Origin: Candidatus Poseidoniales archaeon | GTDB taxonomy: Archaea > Thermoplasmatota > Poseidoniia > Poseidoniales > Poseidoniaceae | DNA length: 13,454 bases | NCBI GenBank assembly: GCA_009887135.1 | Contig: QXYA01000141.1 | Coordinates: 1 to 13,454, forward strand | Direction of reading: 5' to 3' | In this document: piece by piece, positions 1-7,002 of the stretch | Layout of the letters: each line of letters starts with the position of its first letter | Numbering within the stretch: position 1 is the stretch's first letter | Made by a program: the position numbers and the translations under genes | Notes under the pieces: generated by a model | Database searches by the model: none | Seen by the model: the letters and a program-made list of their open reading frames with translations, nothing else | Told to the model about the DNA's origin: nothing

Positions 1-541
1 GTCCATAGAGCATAACGTTGGTCATAGCGAAGTAAATGATGAGAACGAATGTTGTGGTCCACATCTTCTCACCGAATCGAACGTGTCGGTCTGGCTTAGT
101 GATTGCTGGATAAACATCTACGAAACGGCTGAGAGCATACAAACGGCTGCTTTGGTCGCCACCCCACATGAAACATGTGAGAATAGCTGCTGCTCCGAAC
201 CCGAGTAAGAGTACACCTACGAGGAGGAATCCGACTGCTTCATCGTATCCGCCCCAGGCGTTTGGACGGCAGTAGAATACTGCTACTCCAACGAAGATCA
301 GCCAACCATACAACTTAGAATAACGGCCAATAACTGGTAATTTCTTCATCGATTCTGGTAAATCTATTTGGAAACAAGCCATGACATACGCTACGTATGC
401 TACTGCGAGAACAATTCCAAAGATGGCTGCCTCCTGAGGTGCGCCTGATCCAGATAGTGCGTCCCATTGCCAATAGAAAAGGAGACCGAAATAGAGTACA
501 CCTGTGAGTACAACACCGAGTGGTACTGGCTTGTGCTTCAT
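1..541 (-). CDS. secY: Protein translocase subunit SecY with extra N-terminal membrane domain (3' end outside window)
   Basis: SecY forms the protein-conducting channel of the Sec61/SecYEbeta translocon in the cytoplasmic membrane. The first 180 residues are visible and the rest lies beyond the left edge. Residues about 134-180 match the usual start of archaeal SecY: a short amphipathic stretch, the KPDRHVRFGEK segment, then the first channel helix ending in MTNVMLYG before the plug. Ahead of this are about 125 additional residues with four hydrophobic segments at about 6-24, 38-57, 77-91 and 102-124. The chosen ATG at 541 lies just after the uL15 stop and is preceded by a strong GGAGGG ribosome-binding site. 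The reading frame is open without a stop into the SecY core. An internal ATG at 169 (residue 125) would give a SecY of normal length but has no Shine-Dalgarno sequence. SecY identity is certain; the role of the extension is unknown. Confidence 0.93.
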   Translation of the reverse strand, partial: MKHKPVPLGVVLTGVLYFGLLFYWQWDALSGSGAPQEAAIFGIVLAVAYVAYVMACFQIDLPESMKKLPVIGRYSKLYGWLIFVGVAVFYCRPNAWGGYDEAVGFLLVGVLLLGFGAAAILTCFMWGGDQSSRLYALSRFVDVYPAITKPDRHVRFGEKMWTTTFVLIIYFAMTNVMLYG

Positions 542-558
542 CTATATCCCTCCTACGT

Positions 559-984
559 TTATTCTTCTTCCCATTCGTCCGAGTCGCCGCCAGCTTCGAG
601 GTTTACTGAACCTCCGGCTGCTTCGACCTTTTCGATTGCTGAAGCGCTTGCATTTGCAACAGTAACTGTCAAAGCAGTACTGATTCGGCCTGAGCCGAGA
701 AGTTTGTCGATACCGAATGTGGATAAGTCAATGGAATCCTTTCCGTCTGCCATATCCTTCAATTGGCTAACGTTACATGTAACGTGAACTGTTCGAAGAG
801 TAGGATGTCGGTTGAATCCGTGCATTCCCCAATGATCAGGCATGTACTTGATTCGAGTCATGACTCTGTGCTTGTTCATACCAGCGTTTCCACGGCCACC
901 ACGCTTTCCAGCGCCACGGCCTGCTTTCTTTCCACGTCCGTGGTATCGGTTTCTTCCACGATGTTTGTTTGCTTTTGTACCCAT
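559..984 (-). CDS. rpl15: 50S ribosomal protein uL15 (L15)
   Basis: A large-subunit protein that binds 23S rRNA through a long basic extension. The 141-residue product begins with the typical Gly/Arg/Lys-rich tail (about residues 4-35, with GRGKKAGRGAGKRGGRG), followed by the compact C-terminal domain. It ends in an unusual acidic tail with DSDEWEEE. Two ATGs stand in tandem. The second, at 984, is preferred because it gives the same 7-nt distance from the GAGG core that neighbouring genes use; the first (987) would add one Met. The uL30 stop codon is part of the ribosome-binding site, which suggests coupled translation. It is followed 17 nt later by secY, the standard spc order. Confidence 0.96.
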   Translation of the reverse strand: MGTKANKHRGRNRYHGRGKKAGRGAGKRGGRGNAGMNKHRVMTRIKYMPDHWGMHGFNRHPTLRTVHVTCNVSQLKDMADGKDSIDLSTFGIDKLLGSGRISTALTVTVANASASAIEKVEAAGGSVNLEAGGDSDEWEEE

Positions 985-993
985 CATATCACC

Positions 994-1464
994 TCAAATC
1001 ATTCTCTCAACGAGACCTTTTATGTCGTCTCCACGGGAACCTAGGGCTCCTCCAACGACATAGGATCGCTTGATACCGCCCCATCCTTTTGCACCACGAG
1101 GTGGATGCAATCGGAAGACACGCTTCAAACCAGGAACATCTTTTACAACCGCTTCATTGTCGACAATCGCCTTAGCGAAATCTGAAATCGATTTGTAAGA
1201 AGTAGCGTCAGAAACGATATCGTCTGTCAATGGTGAGTCACCAGACATTCGGCCACGCTCTTGCAGCATAGCTTCAACTGTTTCAGCATCAGCATTACCC
1301 CAAGTGACGTAATCCTTTGCCTTCTGTAGCATACCACGGTATTGTTCATTCTCTGGAATGATCACAGCATGGTTTACCTTGCTGAGATTGAGATAAGACA
1401 TTGTCTCACGAATCGTACGCTCTACGCCTACGTTACTTCGTGCTCTTACAACTATCCAACTCAT
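994..1464 (-). CDS. rpl30: 50S ribosomal protein uL30 (L30)
   Basis: A large-subunit protein of the archaeal/eukaryotic long L30 type, 156 residues here and normal for archaea. The N-terminal strand SWIVVRARSNVGV and the following helix form the ferredoxin-like core shared with bacterial L30. The second half is the archaeal extension with HPPRGAKGWGGIKR near residues 119-132. The frame is open 12 codons further upstream inside uS5, but the ATG at 1464 is preferred. It follows the uS5 stop by one nucleotide, has GGGAGGG just upstream, and the protein then starts as the family does. Confidence 0.95.
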   Translation of the reverse strand: MSWIVVRARSNVGVERTIRETMSYLNLSKVNHAVIIPENEQYRGMLQKAKDYVTWGNADAETVEAMLQERGRMSGDSPLTDDIVSDATSYKSISDFAKAIVDNEAVVKDVPGLKRVFRLHPPRGAKGWGGIKRSYVVGGALGSRGDDIKGLVERMI

Positions 1465-1465
1465 T

Positions 1466-2233
1466 TCAGACCCTCCCAGTATTGATGAACAGACGTCCAC
1501 GCTGTTCGTTGCTAATGCGTGTTATGTTTAATGCTTTGAGTGCATTGAAGGTTGCAGCAGCGTAATTGATGGTGGTTCTGGTTTGTCCCTTTGTACGTGA
1601 AAGTACGTCAGTTACACCAGCAAGTTCGAGAACTTTCTTTCCAGTTTCACCAATTACAAGCCCCTTACCTTTTGCAGCAGGCATGAGTGTTACACGAGTC
1701 GATGCAGATCGTCCGTTAACCTTGATTGGTACCGAAGTACCTGGTCCAGCGGATGATTCCCATGAGCCGTTTCCACGTTGTACGCTGATAAGGTTCAACT
1801 TAGCAGCGATGATCGCCTTTTGAATTGCATTTGAGACGTCCTTAGCCTTAGCCATTGCGAGTCCAACATATCCATTTCTGTTTCCAACGACTGCCATAAC
1901 ATTGAATCGAGGTCGTCGACCGCTGTCTGTCATTCGTTGAACCATGTTCACGTTGATGACTTCATCTTCCAAATCTGGAAGAAGTGCGTCAACAACTTCG
2001 ACTTCACGAACTGGAAGACCAGTTGCAAGTGCTTGCTCGTAAGTAATGACTTCACCTGCAAAGACCATGTTTCCAAGACGGGTACGTGGAGTCCAACTTC
2101 GCAAGTTGCTAATTGGATCGTACTGGTTGTTACGTCGTCGTCGTCGGCCGCCTGGTTCTTCAGCCTCTTGCGGGGCGTAAGCTAGGATTAGACCTGGTGC
2201 TTGTTGGATTTGAGTTGTTTCTTCTTCAGTCAT
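1466..2233 (-). CDS. rps5: 30S ribosomal protein uS5 (S5)
   Basis: A small-subunit protein at the mRNA entry channel, involved in decoding accuracy. The 255-residue product has a poorly conserved N-terminal extension with a run of five arginines (about residues 31-35). The double-stranded-RNA-binding-like domain follows (RRPRFNVMAVVGNRNGYVGL, about 106-125), then the C-terminal domain with ALNITRISNEQRGR. The start codon shares one base with the uL18 stop (TGATG), with a G-rich site directly upstream, so translation is probably coupled. The last codons carry the GGGAGGG site used by uL30. The length is within the upper archaeal range. Confidence 0.96.
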   Translation of the reverse strand: MTEEETTQIQQAPGLILAYAPQEAEEPGGRRRRRNNQYDPISNLRSWTPRTRLGNMVFAGEVITYEQALATGLPVREVEVVDALLPDLEDEVINVNMVQRMTDSGRRPRFNVMAVVGNRNGYVGLAMAKAKDVSNAIQKAIIAAKLNLISVQRGNGSWESSAGPGTSVPIKVNGRSASTRVTLMPAAKGKGLVIGETGKKVLELAGVTDVLSRTKGQTRTTINYAAATFNALKALNITRISNEQRGRLFINTGRV

Positions 2234-2742
2234 CAGTATGCCCCCTCTATGGATGATTTTGTTGTATCCATGGCCCCAGCGATGGAGTCATTGATGTGAG
2301 CACCTTTGGTACGCTCATCATCAGGAAGTACTTTTTCGCTGTGAGGAACGTTAAGTCCAGCTTCGACCATACCACGTAGGGCGGCGAATACACGACTTCC
2401 AGGTGTGCTTGCAGCCAGACCGATGTCGAGAACTGCATCTTCATGTCCAGCAGCGATTGCTGCCTTGCCGAGTGCAAATCCTACAAGGTAGGATGCAGGT
2501 ACGGATTTCTTGGACATATCTTCTGGCCATGAGTACTTCTTGACCAGATCGCTTCCTGTGACATTGAGGACTACGAGGTCACCCTCTGCAGCCCAAGTCA
2601 CAAGTTGACAGGATGTACGAGTGTTTGAGACACGTACAACTGCACGAGGCTTTTGACTTCGAAGAAGTCGAAGTCTGCGTCGATAGTCGGTTAGACCGGC
2701 TTTTCTTCGTCGTAGAACTGTTCGTCGTCGATTTCCTCGCAT
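2233..2742 (-). CDS. rpl18: 50S ribosomal protein uL18 (L18)
   Basis: A 5S rRNA-binding protein that, with uL5, forms the central protuberance RNP. The 169-residue product has the basic N-terminal region rich in RRR motifs (RKAGLTDYRRRLRLL), the conserved SNTRTSCQLV strand and the VGFALGKAA and SRVFAALRGMVEAGLNVPHSE segments of archaeal L18. The start overlaps the eL19 stop by one base (TGATG), and its own stop overlaps the uS5 start in the same way. The archaeal family is longer than bacterial L18, and this length fits. Confidence 0.96.
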   Translation of the reverse strand: MRGNRRRTVLRRRKAGLTDYRRRLRLLRSQKPRAVVRVSNTRTSCQLVTWAAEGDLVVLNVTGSDLVKKYSWPEDMSKKSVPASYLVGFALGKAAIAAGHEDAVLDIGLAASTPGSRVFAALRGMVEAGLNVPHSEKVLPDDERTKGAHINDSIAGAMDTTKSSIEGAY

Positions 2743-3203
2743 CAGTTGTCACCTTCCTTTAGTTTGACACCTTCAAGCGTCATTTGAGAGCGCATGTGAG
2801 CAATGGAACGGTATGAACCACCCTTTGCTTTGAGGTAATATCGGCGATATTCACTATCAGTGATTTCGCTGACTTCTCGAAGATCCTTGAGAGCCTTTCG
2901 TTGGGAACGGATTGTTCTCATCCATCGGTTCTTACGAGGATTACGAGCATTTGCGGTACCCATTCTCTTTCCTTGTCCCTTCTGACGTCCTTTTCGTCGT
3001 TGTTCGAGACGTGTACGTGCTCGAACACGAGAAGTTCCTTTGATTGCCTTAGCACGAATCAGTCCTTCTTCAATGAACTCACGGATATCATCTGCTTGTA
3101 CAGAGGATGCGATTTCGTCGATGTAATCTGGATTGACCCAAACACGGTTTTCACCGCATTTGAGGATTTTTGCTGCGAGTCTCTTTTGGTTTGTTAGTTG
3201 CAT
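2742..3203 (-). CDS. rpl19e: 50S ribosomal protein eL19 (L19e)
   Basis: A protein of archaeal and eukaryotic large subunits, absent from bacteria; in known structures it reaches the subunit interface. The 153-residue product begins with the hallmark QLTNQKRLAAKILKCGENRVW. The basic linker (RVRARTRLEQRRKGRQKGQG) and the helical RNP-binding part NPRKNRWMRTIRSQRKALK follow. The ATG at 3203 overlaps the eL32 stop and the eL19 stop overlaps the uL18 start, so three consecutive genes are joined by TGATG-type junctions. Length and sequence are typical. Confidence 0.96.
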   Translation of the reverse strand: MQLTNQKRLAAKILKCGENRVWVNPDYIDEIASSVQADDIREFIEEGLIRAKAIKGTSRVRARTRLEQRRKGRQKGQGKRMGTANARNPRKNRWMRTIRSQRKALKDLREVSEITDSEYRRYYLKAKGGSYRSIAHMRSQMTLEGVKLKEGDN

Positions 3204-3841
3204 CAGACACCACTCCTTCGGTTGAGGACACGAATACCTAATTCATCCGCTCGAGCATGAATGTGCTCTCGCTTTCGACCACCGACTGTACGACCAATGC
3301 GTGCAGCCTGTGTTTCAGGATCGATTGATTCCAGATCCTTGATATTGTGAACCATTACTTCACGGAAGCCTGATGGGTGGAGCCCACGAGCTTCAGCGAC
3401 CTTTCCATGGCCAACACGTACGAGGGAACCACGGTATCTGTAGTTTCTTCGTTGCTTGCTGTCCATACCGTGAGGTGCTCTCCATCCAGAACGAGACAAT
3501 CGCTTGTAACGGAACCATTCGGTTCGTCTAAACGATGGTGTCTTCTTCTTCTGGGCAGCACGCAAAGAAAGTGCTTCTTGTGTTGCTTCATCGAGAACTG
3601 GCTTTTGCTTAGCGACGTGACCTTCATCTTCGTCGTCATCCCAGTCTTCATCTTCTTCAAAGAAATCGTCTTCCTCAGCCGCTTCTTCAGCTGCTGCTTC
3701 TTCGACGACTTCTTCGTCTGCGCCCGATGCTTCCATCAAGCGCTCAATGAGTTCTGCTTTCTTACCAGAAACTGGCAGACCTTGCTCCTTGAGCAATTCC
3801 TTGAGTTGTGCTACTGTCATGCTTGCATATTCTTCAGTCAT
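3203..3841 (-). CDS. rpl32e: 50S ribosomal protein eL32 (L32e) fused to an N-terminal SAP-like domain
   Basis: eL32 is an archaeal/eukaryotic large-subunit protein. The core is residues about 97-212, with TPSFRRTEWFRYKRLSRSGW, APHGMDSKQRR and the C-terminal RREHIHARADELGIRVLN-type ending. Residues 4-38 look like a SAP motif: two helices around the LKEQGLPVSGKKAELIERL core, normally a nucleic-acid-binding module. They are joined to the core by an acidic linker at about 41-75 made mostly of Asp, Glu and Ala. The start at ATG 3841 is preferred because AAGGAG, inside the end of uL6, lies 8 nt upstream. A GTG three codons earlier overlaps the uL6 stop and lacks such spacing. The product is 212 residues, much longer than a bare eL32. 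The SAP call rests on pattern recognition by eye. Confidence 0.92.
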   Translation of the reverse strand: MTEEYASMTVAQLKELLKEQGLPVSGKKAELIERLMEASGADEEVVEEAAAEEAAEEDDFFEEDEDWDDDEDEGHVAKQKPVLDEATQEALSLRAAQKKKTPSFRRTEWFRYKRLSRSGWRAPHGMDSKQRRNYRYRGSLVRVGHGKVAEARGLHPSGFREVMVHNIKDLESIDPETQAARIGRTVGGRKREHIHARADELGIRVLNRRSGV

Positions 3842-3846
3842 TCCAA

Positions 3847-4389
3847 TCACTCCTTGCTAAGACGGTATATTCCGTCTTGGAAAACACGTCGATCACGGTT
3901 CTTGACCGTAGTGCTGCGTTCAATGTTTGCTGCAGTTTGTCCAACGCTCTCTTTGTCGATACCTGAAACGGTAATCTCAACCTTGTTGCTGACTTTGACA
4001 TCAACACCAGGAAGAATATCTGAACGTCGTGGGACTCTCTCTCCGAAGTAGTTGTTTACAACAAAGGTTTCTCCTTGCACTGCAAGTGTCATAGGGAAGT
4101 GAGAGTAAAAGGCTTTCAGATGATATGTGAATCCTTCTGTAACCCCTCTTACCATATTGTTCAAGTGAGCGTTCCAAGTACCTGAGAGTGCCTTTTCTTT
4201 ACGGCGAGGCAAGTCGGTTCGTACGAGAAGGCCATTACCGTCTTGAAGTAAATCAATGCGGGACGAGACGAACTCTCGTGAGAGAGATCCTTTCGGTCCA
4301 GCAATAGTGACGACGCCATCTTCACTGATTGAGGCTGTAACGCCTTCAGGGATGGTTACGATGTGTTCGATTCTGTCGATTTTTACCAT
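3847..4389 (-). CDS. rpl6: 50S ribosomal protein uL6 (L6)
   Basis: A large-subunit protein near the GTPase-associated centre and sarcin-ricin loop. The 180-residue product has the two duplicated L6 folds. The first contains the archaeal IPEGVTASISEDGVVTIAGPKG segment. The second includes FYSHFPMTLAV, NYFGERVPRRSDILPGVDVKV and the C-terminal RVFQDGIYRLSKE. It starts 11 nt after the uS8 stop with a fused stop/Shine-Dalgarno TGAGGTGA. The end of the gene carries the AAGGAG site for eL32. Typical archaeal length. Confidence 0.96.
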   Translation of the reverse strand: MVKIDRIEHIVTIPEGVTASISEDGVVTIAGPKGSLSREFVSSRIDLLQDGNGLLVRTDLPRRKEKALSGTWNAHLNNMVRGVTEGFTYHLKAFYSHFPMTLAVQGETFVVNNYFGERVPRRSDILPGVDVKVSNKVEITVSGIDKESVGQTAANIERSTTVKNRDRRVFQDGIYRLSKE

Positions 4390-4400
4390 ATTTATTCACC

Positions 4401-4790
4401 TCAGTATACGTAGGCAAGTAACTTGCCACCGATGCGGGCGTCCTTCGCATCGTAGTGGTTCATGACGCCGGAATTGGTTGTCAGTATGAGCAGACCAAAG
4501 TCCTGGGCAGGAAGATATCGTGTCTCCCACTTTTCGAATTCTTGACGGCGGACACTGTGTCGAGGCTTGACGGTACCACATCGGTTGATAGTACCTCTCA
4601 GTTCGACTACGAAAGCGTCGCCACGTCCGTTTTCAACACGGGTAAACACACCGACATAGCCGGAAGTTTGCATAATGTTGAGTACGTTTCCTAGTAGCTT
4701 TGAAGCAGGCGTTAATTCGACATCGAATTTACCTGCTTGTTCAGCGTTGTAAATCTTTACAAGTGCATCATTTAATGGATCTAATTGCAT
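4401..4790 (-). CDS. rps8: 30S ribosomal protein uS8 (S8)
   Basis: A primary small-subunit rRNA-binding protein that binds the central domain of 16S rRNA (helix 21 region) and, in bacteria, represses the spc operon. The 129-residue product starts with DPLNDALVKIYNAEQAGK, in the usual S8 pattern. It continues with GVFTRVENGRGDAFVVEL, the GTINRCGTVKPRHSV segment, and ends with LLILTTNSGVMNHYDAKDAR and GGKLLAYVY, as archaeal S8 does. The uS14 stop is built into its ribosome-binding site (TGAGGTGA), and the ATG at 4790 follows the GAGG core by 8 nt. Whether it autoregulates here is unknown. Confidence 0.96.
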   Translation of the reverse strand: MQLDPLNDALVKIYNAEQAGKFDVELTPASKLLGNVLNIMQTSGYVGVFTRVENGRGDAFVVELRGTINRCGTVKPRHSVRRQEFEKWETRYLPAQDFGLLILTTNSGVMNHYDAKDARIGGKLLAYVY

Positions 4791-4800
4791 TCATTTCACC

Positions 4801-4953
4801 TCAGTTCATCTTTTTAAAACCTATTTCAGGTCCTACGTCTCGGAAGCATTGGCGGCATAGGCGTAGCCCATGTCGTCGTATCATTCCACGGCGTCGACCG
4901 CATCGGCGGCATCCGATTGTTCGTCCCATGTATTCTCCATGATCTCTTGCCAT
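4801..4953 (-). CDS. rps14: 30S ribosomal protein uS14, zinc-binding type (S14)
   Basis: A 50-residue small-subunit head protein of the short zinc-ribbon type, with four cysteines at 15, 18, 33 and 36 (CRRC...CRQC) separated by an Arg/Gly-rich stretch, and ending EIGFKKMN. It starts MARDHGEYMGRT. Two in-frame ATGs are possible: 4959, which overlaps the uL5 stop, and 4953. The latter is preferred because GGAGG lies 7 nt upstream, against only 1 nt for the former, which would add Met-Asn. The gene lies between uL5 and uS8 as in other archaeal spc clusters. Of its arginine codons 6 are CGA and 4 are CGC, with only one CGT. Confidence 0.95.
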   Translation of the reverse strand: MARDHGEYMGRTIGCRRCGRRRGMIRRHGLRLCRQCFRDVGPEIGFKKMN

Positions 4954-4955
4954 AT

Positions 4956-5483
4956 TCATTCCTCCATGATTTTTAATCCAAAGGTTTCAGAGAACCACTT
5001 CATCGATTCTTCTCGACTTACGCCGTGTCCCTTTCCAACCTTGGCCTTTCCTTTTCGGCGGCGGCTTACTCTGTGTCCTGGACGTTCCAAGACAACGTTG
5101 ATGTCCATACCGTAAATTCCAATATCAGGATCGTATTTTTGTCCTGGGAAATCCGTGTAATCACGGACACCGAACGAGAGATTGCCTTGTGCATCGAAGT
5201 TCCAGTTTGGGATTGTGTTGTCACGTACCCAGAAAGCGTTCTTGAGGAACTCATTGATTGAATCCTTGTTTCGCATTGTGGAGCGGCAACCGATAGGTGC
5301 GCCTTCACGTACCTTGAGATCACGATTCTGGATTCGGCCGAGTGTTCGCTGTGGGCGAACACCTGTTACGATTTCGAGAACGTTTTCGGCGTTGGTCAAG
5401 CGGTCTCCACCTTCACCTACACCAATGTTAACGCAAACCTTGGTAATACGAGGAACGCTCATTGGACTGACTGTATCGCTCAA
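4956..5483 (-). CDS. rpl5: 50S ribosomal protein uL5 (L5), TTG start
   Basis: A 5S rRNA-binding protein of the central protuberance that also contacts P-site tRNA. The 175-residue product carries the signature NIGVGEGGDRLTNAENVLE, the TGVRPQRTLGRIQNRDLKVREGAPIG segment and the GVRDYTDFPGQKYDPDIGIYGMDINVVLERPG region. The proposed start is a TTG at 5483, overlapping the eS4 stop as TTGA. It is favoured because GGAGGTGA lies just upstream and because archaeal L5 proteins have a few residues before the xPMxxPRI motif. An ATG at 5462 (residue 8) is the alternative and would remove the first seven residues. Identity is certain and the start is fairly certain. Confidence 0.95.
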   Translation of the reverse strand: MSDTVSPMSVPRITKVCVNIGVGEGGDRLTNAENVLEIVTGVRPQRTLGRIQNRDLKVREGAPIGCRSTMRNKDSINEFLKNAFWVRDNTIPNWNFDAQGNLSFGVRDYTDFPGQKYDPDIGIYGMDINVVLERPGHRVSRRRKGKAKVGKGHGVSREESMKWFSETFGLKIMEE

Positions 5484-6181
5484 ACCTTCACCTCCGTGAT
5501 TGGCATGTTGGAATCTCCAACGGCGAAGACGTTGACTTCAGTTGTACCAAAGTCTTCGAATAAAACTTCATTTGGCATGCTGGATCGCTTGACGATGCGC
5601 TCCTTCATTGCTGCAACTTCACCGACGTGCGTACCACCAACAAGGTAACATCGCACACCTTCTGTAAACTTGATGTGTTCCATAATGGTCTGTTCTGGAA
5701 GAGCCATTTTCAATGAATCACCAGTATTGTATTGATTTGAATCATCAACGATGAGGTTTCGTCCATCGTGGAGGTTGAGTTGAGTCTTGCCTCCCTTGAT
5801 TGTGGACTTTCCTTCAATACGAGCAATCTTCCAAGCTGCTTCATCAGCTGAAATCTGAGCGTATCGTAGACGTCCGTTTACATCGAGCATACAACGGAAG
5901 TGTTCATCTCCAAGGGAAAGAACATCCATTAAACCGACACCACGGCGGGTGTCTTTACAGATTCGTCCATCAACCTTGACCAAATCATTTTGAACAATGA
6001 ATCGAACTTCACGAGAAGTTTGAGCACGGCTAAGAACATCTCTTACGATGAGATTCAATGGCATACAGCGTTCTAGGCTGTGTGCACCAGGGCTTGGGCG
6101 TGTAACCCAGATCGTGGTCTTTCGTGGAAGTGGCCAGCTACGAGGCATGGCTAAACGTTTCAAGTGACTGCTGCTACCCAT
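5480..6181 (-). CDS. rps4e: 30S ribosomal protein eS4 (S4e)
   Basis: A small-subunit protein of archaea and eukaryotes, not homologous in overall architecture to bacterial S4. The 233-residue product begins GSSSHLKRLAMPRSWPLPRK, the family's hallmark N-terminus. It has an S4 RNA-binding domain at about residues 42-105 (PLNLIVRDVL...VKVDGRICKDTRRGVGLMDVL) and a KOW-like segment near the C-terminus (GGTHVGEVAAMKERIV). The ATG at 6181 follows the uL24 stop by 5 nt, with AGGAG inside the uL24 end. A TTG three codons earlier is not needed. It lies between uL24 and uL5, the standard archaeal position. Confidence 0.96.
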   Translation of the reverse strand: MGSSSHLKRLAMPRSWPLPRKTTIWVTRPSPGAHSLERCMPLNLIVRDVLSRAQTSREVRFIVQNDLVKVDGRICKDTRRGVGLMDVLSLGDEHFRCMLDVNGRLRYAQISADEAAWKIARIEGKSTIKGGKTQLNLHDGRNLIVDDSNQYNTGDSLKMALPEQTIMEHIKFTEGVRCYLVGGTHVGEVAAMKERIVKRSSMPNEVLFEDFGTTEVNVFAVGDSNMPITEVKV

Positions 6182-6186
6182 GGTTT

Positions 6187-6594
6187 TCAACTCCTATCCT
6201 CGGTCAATTTTTGCATTCGCAATTTGTCCGTCTCATCGAGTTTCACGATAACGACGTTCGAAGCGTGGACCGGCACGGCTTCTTCTCTGTTGTCTGATTT
6301 GGATTGTTTAGCACCCTCAATAAGGATACGTCCGTTCTTGGCATCGATACCAATGACTGGACCTGTGAGTGGATCTGCCTTACGCTTTCCACCATGTCGC
6401 TTTCCACCGCTTGCGAAATCCCCACGGATTACACGAACTGTGTCGCCTGTGCGAATGGTTACTGAGCGAACGCCAGCGAACCTTTCGTCAGGTTTGTCGA
6501 GTTGAAGACGAGCAGTAACTCGCTTACGCTTGGTATGCAAAGATGCGTTGTAGTGCGCCTTGCGCTGCTTTCCTGGTTTTCTTGATGTTACCAT
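6187..6594 (-). CDS. rpl24: 50S ribosomal protein uL24 (L24)
   Basis: An assembly-initiating large-subunit protein that sits near the tunnel exit. The 135-residue product has the archaeal N-terminus (SRKPGKQRKAHYNASLHTKRKRV), then the KOW motif beginning VTIRTGDTVRVIRGDFAS at about residue 45. The conserved basic GKRHGGKRKA stretch follows, then the second strand set (GRILIEGAKQSK) and the VHASNVVIVKLD segment. The uL14 stop forms part of its TGAGGTGA ribosome-binding site, with the ATG 7 nt after GAGG. Normal for the family. Confidence 0.96.
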   Translation of the reverse strand: MVTSRKPGKQRKAHYNASLHTKRKRVTARLQLDKPDERFAGVRSVTIRTGDTVRVIRGDFASGGKRHGGKRKADPLTGPVIGIDAKNGRILIEGAKQSKSDNREEAVPVHASNVVIVKLDETDKLRMQKLTEDRS

Positions 6595-6603
6595 GTTCTC
6601 ACC

Positions 6604-7002
6604 TCATACAATTTGTTTCGCTGTTGCAGCGATACGTGGCCAACGCTCTGCAGCCTCACGGGATACTGGTCCTTTGATATCGGACCCTTGAACTTCACCC
6701 TTGAGGTTTGTAATGACACATGCATTGTCTTCGAATTGAACCCATGTTCCATCTGCACGACGGAATGGTCGGCGTTGACGGATAATGACAGCATTGAACA
6801 TCTGTCGTCGAGTATCTGGAGTACCTTTCTTGACTGAAACCTTAGTCATATCACCAACACCACCAGCAGGGTATCGACGCATGGTACCACCGAGTTTGAT
6901 GACGTTCACGATTTGAACGATCTTAGCACCGGTGTTATCAGCGACGTGTAGTCGAGCCATTGTTGGCAATCCACGGGTTTGACGTCCTGCAATTCCGCGC
7001 AT
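6604..7002 (-). CDS. rpl14: 50S ribosomal protein uL14 (L14)
   Basis: A large-subunit interface protein that participates in intersubunit bridges and lies where anti-association and ribosome-silencing factors bind in other organisms. The 132-residue product includes ARLHVADNTGAKIVQIVNV, the KKGTPDTRRQMFNAVIIRQRRPFRRADG region and the FEDNACVITN strand, as in archaeal L14. The ATG at 7002 shares a base with the uS17 stop (TGATG), preceded by a GGGGGTGA site; a GTG one codon earlier is unlikely. The archaeal N-terminal extension (MRGIAGRQTRGLP) is present. Confidence 0.96.
   Translation of the reverse strand: MRGIAGRQTRGLPTMARLHVADNTGAKIVQIVNVIKLGGTMRRYPAGGVGDMTKVSVKKGTPDTRRQMFNAVIIRQRRPFRRADGTWVQFEDNACVITNLKGEVQGSDIKGPVSREAAERWPRIAATAKQIV

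Noticed and set aside
1465..1500. 12-codon upstream extension of uL30 into uS5
   Set aside because: The extra residues are encoded by the conserved end of uS5. The strong GGGAGGG site and the family N-terminus both point to the ATG at 1464.
3377..4051. Plus-strand open frame of 224 codons opposite eL32 and uL6
   Set aside because: It lies antisense to two clearly identified ribosomal genes, has a Cys/Phe/Ser-rich composition typical of antisense frames and shows no family motif.
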